Of a stretch of DNA of 22,305 nt, positions 6,820-15,373 are shown in pieces. The stretch comes from a virus. The stretch spans positions 1 through 22,305 of the IMG/VR virus record IMGVR_UViG_3300032050_000883; one strand, 5' to 3'. The translations under genes were made by a program, and so were the position numbers. The notes beneath the pieces were generated by a model, which had not been told where the DNA came from, did not search any database, and was given only the letters and a program-made list of their open reading frames with translations. Position 1 is the stretch's first letter. Each line of letters starts with the position of its first letter.

Positions 6820-9800
6820 ATGGGCGGAACATCTCCGCCATGCCGATGTCTTTCCCAGCAGTCTTCTTCTCAAGCCGCATACCCTGCACAGTGCGCTCCC
6901 GAACATCTGCACGACCCTTGAGTGACCGCATGATGCTCTCTTCGGTAATAATAAAGCTAGGGTCTGGATACGTGCGGTTGAATGGAATAATCTCGTCAGT
7001 GATAAACTCTTGCAGCTGTGCCTTAGAGGTAATCTCACCCTCACGTATCTTCCTATCCAAAGTGGATAGCAGCTGGGTCTTTTCTGCTTTTATCTTCTTG
7101 TCGTTTTTACCGCGAGTAATGTAGTAGTCCTGCCAACGAGCAAGGCGTAGTGGGCGGAAGCCCGATATCGTGCGGAACGTATCGAGTGCAGAGATGTCGT
7201 CCTTATCAATGATAACGTCGCCCTTACGGCTAACAACGCCTTCAGCTTCTCCCTGCCCTGCAGCGACCCATGACCGGACAAACGCTGGGGCTAGCTTCTT
7301 TACGGCACCGTACATATCGCCTTCGGCAAAGTTGTCCTTCGCATTGAACGCCTGAATTAGCATCTGCCCACCTGCTACGTTAGCCAGCAGTGTTTTTATT
7401 ACGGTGTCCCCAGTAGAGTCGCCTGTGACAGCTTCACGGAACCACATATTCTTGAGGTCAAGCGACGTACGGCTAGATATTTCTGTGTTCGACAAAGCGC
7501 CAACTGGACCGTGTATAAGAATATCGGCCATCGACACGTCGCCAATCATAGGCTCACCGAACTTGTCCATTATCCATGCACGGAACATGATGTCGGAGTC
7601 GTAGGCGACACGCGGGTCGAGACCCATAAGCTTGCGCACGTCCTCATCGTCTTCTTCATCAAAGCTCTCGGACAGCGCCAATGCCATGACCGTGTATAGA
7701 GGCATGCCGAGAAGGCCACCGAATACGCCAGCCATCATCAACACGCCGCCTAGCTCCTTCATAGCGCCAGCACGTGCAGCTTTTGCTTCTGGTGAAGCTC
7801 CGGGGTACAGCCCACGACCGATATCCCGCATCGCCCCCACTAGGAACTTGGTCTGCAGGATAGGGTGCATCTTGAAGAGGAACAGGGCACGGGTCCAGTC
7901 TTTCTTCATAATGCTAGACCGCTCCCAGTTGGAGTAGTCGCCTAGTGTGTCCCGCACTGTGTCTAGCGCAGTTGTAACGGCCTTATCGAACACTACCTTT
8001 TCGGCTTCGGCGCTAGTATCAGTATTCTTCGCCGCCTCTGCCTTGTACGCCAACTCAAACGCCATGAAGTAGGCCGCTTGACGCGAGATGTTTTCCAGAC
8101 CTTGGAACATAACACCCATGGCCTTACCAGTTAAGGCACGTGCCTCAACAGCGGTGCGCGCCGCACCCGTACGGTGCCTCTTAGCCGTTTCCCGCTCATT
8201 CTGTATTAGAGTATCCTGCACGGTCTCAAGCACGTTGCGCTCCATGCCTGCCGCCAGTGCCCTACGTAAAAGCTTACCCTCGTCAGTATTGGCGTTAATT
8301 AGCTTCGAGCTATTGATATTGGGCATCAGCACATCGAGCTGGTCACCAGCACCGGCCAGACCAGTGCGCGTAGTCTGCACCTTGGCTTTACCCAGTGTGT
8401 TCCATATCTTCATATACTTCAGCCACATACGTGTGCCTTCTGCATACCCGTAGTCACGCCACAGGCGCGGCACCACACGTATCGGTATGGAAGTAAGCTG
8501 CAGCATGGCTGTCGCTGGCGCTGTCAGGTAGTAGAAGTATGACGCACGGTTAAGGGCGTTTATAAACGAACTCTGCGGGCTTGGATTTATCTCGTCCTCG
8601 GCCCGTGTTTCAAGCTCGTCTATAACCGAGTTATACTTCGCCTTGAGCGTTGCATCGCGGTCAGATACGTTATCCCGGGCTTCCTCGGTCTTCAGGCGAA
8701 TGTCCCCGGCATAGGCCAGCTTGCTTAGCTGGTTAGCATAGTTACTAGCTTGCGACGCGAACTGCTGCAGCAAGTCCTGCTGGAAGCCGACTACCTCTTG
8801 AGCATGCATGAACCGGCGGCGCACTGACCGTTCTGGCGTAGATAGCAACCATGTCTGGTAGATACTGTCCGTAAGGTCTTTGAAACTATTAGCGTCGATA
8901 CCCTTGGTGCCCGCAAACTCAGCCTTAGCCTTGCTAACTAGGTCGAATATCTTCTGCATCATTTGGTCGTCAGACTTCATGTTCTCCTGCAGCTGCGCGA
9001 TATCGTACCCTACGGTTATTACACTGCTGTCTTCGGGGTTCACACCTAAGCGCTTAGCTATCGCCTTCTGCGCGTCCTGCATGTCCTTAGCGGAGTAGAG
9101 CTGGTAGAACTCCCGCTCCCGCGAGCCGTCCTTGGCAGCTGCTACACGCACGTAGTACTGGCCTTCGCGCATGAACGGGAAATAGTCTTTGGTGAACAGG
9201 CTGGAGTCGAGGTCGTGGAATATATCTCCGCTCTTCTTAGCCTCATCCGGGTTCATCACTTCGCGCATCATGTCTGCACGTAGGTCGCGCAGGCGCTTAG
9301 CTTCTGCCTCACCAGCAATAGTCGAAATGCGACCATCTAGTAGGGCAAGCTCTGCTTCGAACATGTCTTTGTAGTAGGCGCGCATCTCAAGGTACAGCTT
9401 GTGGCCATTCTTGAGTTTACCCAACTCATCCCACAGCTTGTGCACGTCACGGATACGACGGGTAAGTTCTGCAACCTGCCCAGTCTGGGCGCTAGTCTTC
9501 TGGCGGTCGATAGCAGTCTTAGATAGGTCCGCTACAAGCTTACGCATGTCGTCAGACATTTTTACCTTGTCGCCCTTTACCCCTACTACTTCCTTACCCT
9601 GCATAGTCAGAGCCTTCATCTCGGCTATTATGCGGGCGGCTAGCGCTTTGTCGTTTGAGTTCTTCAGTATGCGGGCTTCGATTTCCTTCATCGCAGGGTG
9701 ATTAGCCAGCGCCTCATCAGCAGACTTGAACTCGTCAGGGGAGTACTCGTTTATACGGGCAGTGCTCTGCAGTGATGCCAGCACTTGCTTTTTGTCTGTC

Positions 9801-12800
9801 AGAAGAAACTCATCCAGCTCACGACCTATATCTTCGGCGGCTTTGATAATGTTGGCCTTCATAGCCACCATCTTCTGCACCAGCGTGTCAATCTCACGTA
9901 TGCTAGGTATGTCTGGGCCAAACCAGTTTAGGATGCCAGACGTTGGTATAGTCTTCAGTATAGCCTTTAGCGTAGGTGGACCCATACCGTCGGAGTTGTC
10001 TTTGAACGCATTAAGGAAGGCGCTGAACTTACGCCCCTGCACAGCTTTCCCTACACCGTCAGCTATGCCGTTAGTGGACGTAGACTTCTGCGTGCGGCGC
10101 AGACCATCGCTCATGGAGGCCGACGTTTCTTCCAGCGCTTCTTTATGCTCAGGGGTGGTCTTAGGCCGGGAGTATTTTGTAGCGCGTGATGTGGTGGTGT
10201 CCCACCCACTGATATACCGCATACCCTTTACGAGCGTGCTTTCCTGTGGGCCGTTTACGACGCGCTCGTGACCTGCGGCCAGTATAGCCTCTACATCCGC
10301 ATCGCTGATTGCTAGGCTGATACCCAGCTTACGTGCAAAGTTACGGATAATAGCCGCAATACGGCTAAGCATATTTGGCCGGATTTGTCCGGTCTCGGAC
10401 ATTTCAGCTAGGACTTCTTCTACTGCACGGGCGACCCGGTCAGTGTCTTTTGCATATGCCTCTGGGTTAGCAGCTAGCCAAGCATCAGTCTTGGTCCGTA
10501 TGTTGCCATTGCCTTTGTATAGCGCGGTCAAAGCGCCGTCTAGTTCGCCACGGAACAGCTTCTCAAGGCCAACGTGACCAAGGGCTTCATGGAACAGCAC
10601 CGCCTTAGCACGCTCTACGGACTCAAGGTTGTCGGCAATCAGATACACTGTGCCGTCAGGAGCCACGAAGCCTTCTGCATTAGTGGCGTTGTCCTGCATC
10701 ACAGCCCGGCGTATCTTAGCGTCAGCTATGTCGTTAACTGACTGTACCACTTCAACTACGGGTGGACCTTTCCACACCGACACGATAGCATCTACCGCTG
10801 CGCGGGCCTTTGACACGTCGGTCTTGGCTTGGCCCGGCTGCGTTTCACCCCTACGGTACTTCGACACACGGCTTTCAGCTAGGTCGATTTTAGCATCGCG
10901 TAGCTCCTTTTGGTCACCTTCCTGCAACGCTTCCTTAATGCGTATCTTGGCACCAAGCTGCTCGTCCTTGCGCATCTCTGACATGGAACGTAGCCGCGAC
11001 CGGATTGGGTTCAGCATGCGATTGTTTACGAGCTTAGCCAGCTTCTCGTTGGCGACCACCAACTCTGCTTCCGCTGCCTTGGCTTCAACGCCTGTGGTGT
11101 TGCGGAACTTGGACATTGCTGCCCGTGCTTCTTCTTCAGCCTTGGCGATGTTGTCCTGTGGGCGACCGAACTTGTCGTACGCAGCGGGACGCTCCAGCTG
11201 GCGGATAAGCTCTGTACGCTGGTTGTTGTCTATCTCGCCACGCTCACGCGCAGCATCAATCTCTGCAGTAAGCTCTTGCACCATCGACGTAGCTACAGTG
11301 GGTTTTGCGGAGTCCGTATCTGGTATAGCCGCAGCGGGAGCAACGTATGGCATGAGGTCCATAGCCTGCTCTTCGAAGTCCTTCAGGGTATCTGCAGCTG
11401 CAAACACCTCACCGTCTGGACCGACAACCCTATATGGCTTCGGGCTAGTCTCATCAACCTGCACACTATACGCTTCGTTAGCAGGGTTAGCACGACGTAT
11501 GGCGTCCTCAATGTTCTTTACGAACTGGGCCTTGTACTGCTCGTCCTTGGCTGCGCGCTCTTGCTGCAGCCTATCAAACTCGTCGGCCTGCGCCTGACGC
11601 TCGGCTTCACGCTGCTCCGGTGCGAGCGCACCCTGCTCCAGCTTGCGCTGCTGGATTTCCTCGAACTTGTCGAGGCGGTTTTCTTCCTGTGTAGGCAGTG
11701 CACCAAACAGACCTTCTTGGCCTGCGGCTTCCACAGTGCTGGCACTGGGTGGACGTCCCCTACGCGAGTATTTGATACCCGTGGGGGAAGCTGCTGCTGC
11801 GTTTAGGCGGTCAACGGCTTCCGCTTCGTCAATTCCGTATTTGTCAGCAAATGCACGGACGCCATCGTCGTTTTGCAGGGTAGCCTCAGCAAATGCTGGC
11901 GTAATAGTGGGCGCAGCGGAACGCGCAGGTGCAGCTTCTGCTTTTGGTGGGGGAGTATAGTCAAACCGACTAACGGCATTACGTATGCGGTCGATGGTAT
12001 ATTCAGGTTTATCCTTCTTACTGATGTCTAACCCTAGACCACGTGCAATCGCGTTTATCCTAGGCGTATTAAAAGGCACACCACCAGCATCAACTGCAGA
12101 GACAAGGTCAATAGCAGACTGCTCTATAGGAGATAGCTTACGGCGCTGTGGCGCAGCTTCTGCTTTTGGTGCAGCCTGCTCAGCAAACAACGGCTCAATA
12201 GTAGAAACTTCGTTACCAACAAACTGCGAGAACGCAGCCATGCGCTCGGGTGCAATAACCTTGTCGATGCCGGTGGTCTTCATGGCGTCAACGTATTGAC
12301 GCGCTATGCTCTCTACGAGTGGTGCCGGTGCTACCTGCCCCTTATCAACAAACGCAGTGTACTCATCTATCTGAGTATTTATGTCTGGTATGGTGCTAGC
12401 AGGCTCGACTCCAGCAGCTTCAGCCTCACGCGCCTGCTGCATGGCGGCTTGCTCTTCGGTGTCAACCGGAGGCAGTGTGGAAAGGTCAGGACCTCCGCCA
12501 ACATCAATATCTTCTTGGGCTAGCCGTTCGGCACGTGCTTTTTCAAGTTCTGCAGCTTGCTTATCAATAGCGGCCTTCTGCTTCACCATGGTGTCTACAA
12601 CCTGCTGGGCTTTCTCCAGCGGGAACCCGCGCCTAGTGAACCGCTCAACTGCAGCGGACACGGCTTCTTCAGTCGGCTCTGGCGGCAGAGCTTCAAGCTC
12701 TTGTGCAATCTCTTTCGTGAGCATCTCACGGTTTTCCGCACGCGTTTCACGCGCACCACCGTAGCCACCTAGGAATAGGGACGCGATGCCTTCAGACGCG

Positions 12801-13765
12801 GCCTGACCGGCTACACCCTTCCACGTATCTACATCGAAGCCTTCGCGCTGCAACGCTAGGTTCTGGGCCAACTGTTCTTGCCCACCTTGTACAGCTTCCG
12901 GTACAGCTTCCGTTACCGCACCTTTAGCGGCTCCGCCTAATACACTGCGCCTTGCGCCGACTTCTACGGCTTCACGCGCTGCCACCTTAGCGGCAACATT
13001 CTTAGCGGCGTTTGCACCTATGGTACGGGCAATCTGTGGAGCAAAACCAGTAGCCGAAGCGAGCGCGCCTATTGCACCACCAAGTGCAATCTGGTCCATA
13101 TTCTTGCCGCCGTACTCCTGCGCCCGCTCAGCTGCGGCTTCGGCGTCTTTCTCAGACGCACCGCTCTTTACAAACTCGTCGTATACGGCGTCGTACACAG
13201 CACCTTTTATGGTACCCACGCCTGACGCCGTGCCAAGCCCGGCCATAGTAGCTATAGGCACAACTCCGGTACCGCCAGTGGCAACACCTGCGGCGACAAA
13301 AGGCACTGCTGAACCTGCTACGCTAGCAATGTTTTCCAAAGGTGCATAAGTGAACGCACGAGCAGCAGCCTTAACTTCTTCCCACACGCCCTTACCTTCG
13401 GCGTCCTTCTGGATTTTGCGGGCAATTTCTAAATCTTCACGAGACCCAGCAGATTTCAAGGCGGCGGCGGCTTTAGACACGTAATCAGCTGCATCGGACA
13501 CAGCATTATCAGCACCAAAGACATCTGAGATAGACTTAACTGTACCGCTTAAACCTTCGGCTACACTCAAAGGTATGTCTGCAACAGGCGCAATCAACCC
13601 GCCGACTAGCGGGATTTTCTCAATAGAGCTAGCACCCTGCTTGGACTTACCACCTTGGTAGTACTCTTTGGCGATATATGATATAGCATCGCGCTCGGTG
13701 GCATTCTTCGGAGCGTTGACAGTGTAGCTCCTGCCGTCCGGGCCTTTTACAGTGTATGAAGGCAC
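6818..13765 (-). CDS. Giant phage polyvalent virion protein, probable ejection protein with zincin-like domain
   Basis: 2315 residues, last gene of the - strand operon; GTG start with AGGAG 8 bases upstream. The first residues SYTVKGPDGRSYTVNAP are a common N-terminus of phage giant proteins. Residues 145-191 form a long Gly/Ala hydrophobic stretch (with another near 227-240), and a strong membrane-like segment lies near 2003-2032 (GGVLMMAGVFGGLLGMPLYT). Long charged helices occur around 350-420 and 690-980. A zincin-like motif HEALGH at 1059-1064 is followed by EEVLAE at 1116-1121. KYSR recurs at 665 and 1197, apparently at domain boundaries. From about 1960 (LFLFKMHPILQTKFL) to GFRPLRLARWQDYY near the end it resembles the LPD38-like C-terminal region of phage polyvalent proteins, from memory. 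The likely role is injection into the host envelope with the genome, like T7 gp16. No RNA polymerase motifs were seen. Confidence 0.8.
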   Translation of the reverse strand: MPSYTVKGPDGRSYTVNAPKNATERDAISYIAKEYYQGGKSKQGASSIEKIPLVGGLIAPVADIPLSVAEGLSGTVKSISDVFGADNAVSDAADYVSKAAAALKSAGSREDLEIARKIQKDAEGKGVWEEVKAAARAFTYAPLENIASVAGSAVPFVAAGVATGGTGVVPIATMAGLGTASGVGTIKGAVYDAVYDEFVKSGASEKDAEAAAERAQEYGGKNMDQIALGGAIGALASATGFAPQIARTIGANAAKNVAAKVAAREAVEVGARRSVLGGAAKGAVTEAVPEAVQGGQEQLAQNLALQREGFDVDTWKGVAGQAASEGIASLFLGGYGGARETRAENREMLTKEIAQELEALPPEPTEEAVSAAVERFTRRGFPLEKAQQVVDTMVKQKAAIDKQAAELEKARAERLAQEDIDVGGGPDLSTLPPVDTEEQAAMQQAREAEAAGVEPASTIPDINTQIDEYTAFVDKGQVAPAPLVESIARQYVDAMKTTGIDKVIAPERMAAFSQFVGNEVSTIEPLFAEQAAPKAEAAPQRRKLSPIEQSAIDLVSAVDAGGVPFNTPRINAIARGLGLDISKKDKPEYTIDRIRNAVSRFDYTPPPKAEAAPARSAAPTITPAFAEATLQNDDGVRAFADKYGIDEAEAVDRLNAAAASPTGIKYSRRGRPPSASTVEAAGQEGLFGALPTQEENRLDKFEEIQQRKLEQGALAPEQREAERQAQADEFDRLQQERAAKDEQYKAQFVKNIEDAIRRANPANEAYSVQVDETSPKPYRVVGPDGEVFAAADTLKDFEEQAMDLMPYVAPAAAIPDTDSAKPTVATSMVQELTAEIDAARERGEIDNNQRTELIRQLERPAAYDKFGRPQDNIAKAEEEARAAMSKFRNTTGVEAKAAEAELVVANEKLAKLVNNRMLNPIRSRLRSMSEMRKDEQLGAKIRIKEALQEGDQKELRDAKIDLAESRVSKYRRGETQPGQAKTDVSKARAAVDAIVSVWKGPPVVEVVQSVNDIADAKIRRAVMQDNATNAEGFVAPDGTVYLIADNLESVERAKAVLFHEALGHVGLEKLFRGELDGALTALYKGNGNIRTKTDAWLAANPEAYAKDTDRVARAVEEVLAEMSETGQIRPNMLSRIAAIIRNFARKLGISLAISDADVEAILAAGHERVVNGPQESTLVKGMRYISGWDTTTSRATKYSRPKTTPEHKEALEETSASMSDGLRRTQKSTSTNGIADGVGKAVQGRKFSAFLNAFKDNSDGMGPPTLKAILKTIPTSGILNWFGPDIPSIREIDTLVQKMVAMKANIIKAAEDIGRELDEFLLTDKKQVLASLQSTARINEYSPDEFKSADEALANHPAMKEIEARILKNSNDKALAARIIAEMKALTMQGKEVVGVKGDKVKMSDDMRKLVADLSKTAIDRQKTSAQTGQVAELTRRIRDVHKLWDELGKLKNGHKLYLEMRAYYKDMFEAELALLDGRISTIAGEAEAKRLRDLRADMMREVMNPDEAKKSGDIFHDLDSSLFTKDYFPFMREGQYYVRVAAAKDGSREREFYQLYSAKDMQDAQKAIAKRLGVNPEDSSVITVGYDIAQLQENMKSDDQMMQKIFDLVSKAKAEFAGTKGIDANSFKDLTDSIYQTWLLSTPERSVRRRFMHAQEVVGFQQDLLQQFASQASNYANQLSKLAYAGDIRLKTEEARDNVSDRDATLKAKYNSVIDELETRAEDEINPSPQSSFINALNRASYFYYLTAPATAMLQLTSIPIRVVPRLWRDYGYAEGTRMWLKYMKIWNTLGKAKVQTTRTGLAGAGDQLDVLMPNINSSKLINANTDEGKLLRRALAAGMERNVLETVQDTLIQNERETAKRHRTGAARTAVEARALTGKAMGVMFQGLENISRQAAYFMAFELAYKAEAAKNTDTSAEAEKVVFDKAVTTALDTVRDTLGDYSNWERSSIMKKDWTRALFLFKMHPILQTKFLVGAMRDIGRGLYPGASPEAKAARAGAMKELGGVLMMAGVFGGLLGMPLYTVMALALSESFDEEDDEDVRKLMGLDPRVAYDSDIMFRAWIMDKFGEPMIGDVSMADILIHGPVGALSNTEISSRTSLDLKNMWFREAVTGDSTGDTVIKTLLANVAGGQMLIQAFNAKDNFAEGDMYGAVKKLAPAFVRSWVAAGQGEAEGVVSRKGDVIIDKDDISALDTFRTISGFRPLRLARWQDYYITRGKNDKKIKAEKTQLLSTLDRKIREGEITSKAQLQEFITDEIIPFNRTYPDPSFIITEESIMRSLKGRADVRERTVQGMRLEKKTAGKDIGMAEMFRP
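12889..12912. repeat. Perfect 12-bp tandem duplication in the giant gene
   Basis: GTACAGCTTCCG occurs twice in a row. In the giant protein it encodes the repeated EAVPEAV near residues 285-292, an in-frame slippage-type duplication. It is a minor feature. Confidence 0.7.
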
Positions 13766-13773
13766 CTTGGGTA

Positions 13774-13778
13774 CTCCT
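13774..13778 (-). promoter_or_regulatory. Ribosome binding site of the giant gene (GTG start)
   Basis: On the - strand, AGGAG lies 8 bases before GTG 13765 and overlaps the TAG stop of the transglycosylase gene (13777-13779). It decides the start of the giant protein and implies close translational linkage of the two proteins. Confidence 0.7.
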
Positions 13779-15360
13779 AGTTACGCGTTGCTGAAAAACC
13801 TTCAAATGGGTCTTTTTCACCGGCACTGCCGCCTGTTTCTCCATCTAGGTTTAGCGAACCTTCCATACCGGTGCCACCAAATTTTGCGTTTATCTTTTCC
13901 ATAGCTATTTTTGCTGCGCCGTAAGCAAACTGCCTAGCTTTGTTTTCTGGATATCCCTTGTCTATAAAGTCTTTGTAGAACGTTTCCACGTAGGCTTCAA
14001 AACTATTTGGTTTGACACCTTCTTTAGCCGTAGCAGCAATCGTCCTAGCAATTAGCTCGTTAGCCGCAATATTTTCCCTGCTGGTAAGCTCACGTTCAAA
14101 CTGCGATGCCTTTAGGCCAGTATTAGACATATCTACAGCGACACCAAGTATCTCTAGGTTTTCCCTACGGGTCTTGTCGTTCATCTGACCCATGATATCG
14201 AGAGCGCGGTCCTTAAGTGCCTTGCGCTCCTTCTTATCTGCACGTGCACCCGGCATAGCTGCGGCAGCGGCTTCACCCACTGCTTGCAGTAGATACGGAG
14301 ACTTAGAGCTGGCCATGTTGAAGCCTATTTCTGCTAACGTCTGGTACATAGAGTCCTTACGCTGCTCTTCGTAATACTCGTCGGACGCCATCTCTTCAGC
14401 GCGGGCCAGACGCTTAGCTTCAACTTCCCGCTGTTTTTCCGTAGGACCAAACTGACGCATCAGGTTTTGGTATTCATCTGCGACTGAACGAGAACGCCCT
14501 TCAGCAGTCCCAAAATCGCGTTCGGGCATTTTGGGTGTGGCTTTACCGCCTAGGATATTGCCAATATATTTTTTCGTTTCAGCAGGCAGCTGCTTAGGGT
14601 CACCACCCTTCTTCAGCCACTTATCGACGTTACCCGGTCCCCAATTATACGCAGCTAGTGCAGTAGCCTCATCGCCGTAACGGCGATACATGGCATCAAG
14701 GTAGTCACGACCAGCACGGCGGTTTTCCGCTTCACTATCGTCCCGCATAGGCGTCACACCAAAACCGGGGTCCTTCATAGTGCCGGGCATAAGTTGCATA
14801 ACGCCACGCGCACCTGCGCTGCTCACGGCATCCTGCTTACCACCGCTTTCCCAATACTCTACGTCGTCATAGAGGTTTGCCATGCCGCCCTTACCGCCAC
14901 TAGCAAACGCAACCATACCGCCACCTGCATAACTGCCGTTATCAGGCTCGTCGAATATAGCGTCAGGCACAGGTAGGGTAGTTAGACCACCCATAGCCAT
15001 ACCCTGTGGAGGTGGGGCCATGCCCATATCTTGAGGAGGCGGAGCCATAGGCATCTGTGGCGGAGCGCCCATACCTTGAGGCGGCATAGGCATACCTTGG
15101 GGTGGAGGACCCATACCCTGTTGTGGGGCAGGGGGAGCGCCTTGTGGTTGCCCACCACCAAGAACCTGCTGCGCTACAGTCGGCTGCTGCGCAGCTTCCA
15201 TAACCTGTGCGGAACGCATCCGGTCAATAAACATACCTGCAAGCACGGCTGCAGTAGGGTCAACGATACCCATTTGCGCAGCCTGCGCAATCTTCTGCTT
15301 ATTACCGGCATATTCCTTAGCGATATTTTCCGGCGCTTGGATACTGAATGGTTTAGCCAA
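13777..15360 (-). CDS. Virion-associated lytic transglycosylase
   Basis: A 527-residue protein with an SLT (soluble lytic transglycosylase, lysozyme-like) domain at about 160-275. EYWESGGKQDAVSSAGARG contains the catalytic Glu (E171) in the classical ESGG context, followed by GVMQLMPGT and, later, AAYNWGPGNVDKWL, all family hallmarks. The enzyme cleaves the MurNAc-GlcNAc bond of peptidoglycan. The N-terminus has a Pro/Gly/Met-rich repeat (PPQGM units, about 70-125), then Gly-rich ALPVP-like and FASGGKGG segments typical of virion structural proteins. The C-terminal half is helical, with a charged stretch near 295-345. Placed beside the giant protein and far from any holin, it is probably carried in the virion to open the cell wall during DNA entry rather than for lysis. 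It starts with the rare TTG. Confidence 0.88.
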   Translation of the reverse strand: MAKPFSIQAPENIAKEYAGNKQKIAQAAQMGIVDPTAAVLAGMFIDRMRSAQVMEAAQQPTVAQQVLGGGQPQGAPPAPQQGMGPPPQGMPMPPQGMGAPPQMPMAPPPQDMGMAPPPQGMAMGGLTTLPVPDAIFDEPDNGSYAGGGMVAFASGGKGGMANLYDDVEYWESGGKQDAVSSAGARGVMQLMPGTMKDPGFGVTPMRDDSEAENRRAGRDYLDAMYRRYGDEATALAAYNWGPGNVDKWLKKGGDPKQLPAETKKYIGNILGGKATPKMPERDFGTAEGRSRSVADEYQNLMRQFGPTEKQREVEAKRLARAEEMASDEYYEEQRKDSMYQTLAEIGFNMASSKSPYLLQAVGEAAAAAMPGARADKKERKALKDRALDIMGQMNDKTRRENLEILGVAVDMSNTGLKASQFERELTSRENIAANELIARTIAATAKEGVKPNSFEAYVETFYKDFIDKGYPENKARQFAYGAAKIAMEKINAKFGGTGMEGSLNLDGETGGSAGEKDPFEGFSATRN

Positions 15361-15367
15361 CTTATAT

Positions 15368-15373
15368 CTCCTT
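15368..15373 (-). promoter_or_regulatory. Strong RBS supporting a TTG start
   Basis: AAGGAG on the - strand lies 7 bases before TTG 15360 and overlaps the TAA stop of the upstream gene (15372-15374). It supports TTG, giving an N-terminus of LAKPFSIQAPEN read as Met. Confidence 0.7.

Noticed and set aside
10629-11597. 322-codon open frame on the + strand
   Set aside because: It is antisense to the giant gene, Ser/Ala/Arg-rich and without recognisable domains or a good RBS. It is what the codon bias of the - strand gene would produce by chance.
6818-13765. Giant protein as an N4-type virion RNA polymerase
   Set aside because: Its size and virion location fit, but I could not find T7/N4-like polymerase motifs in it.
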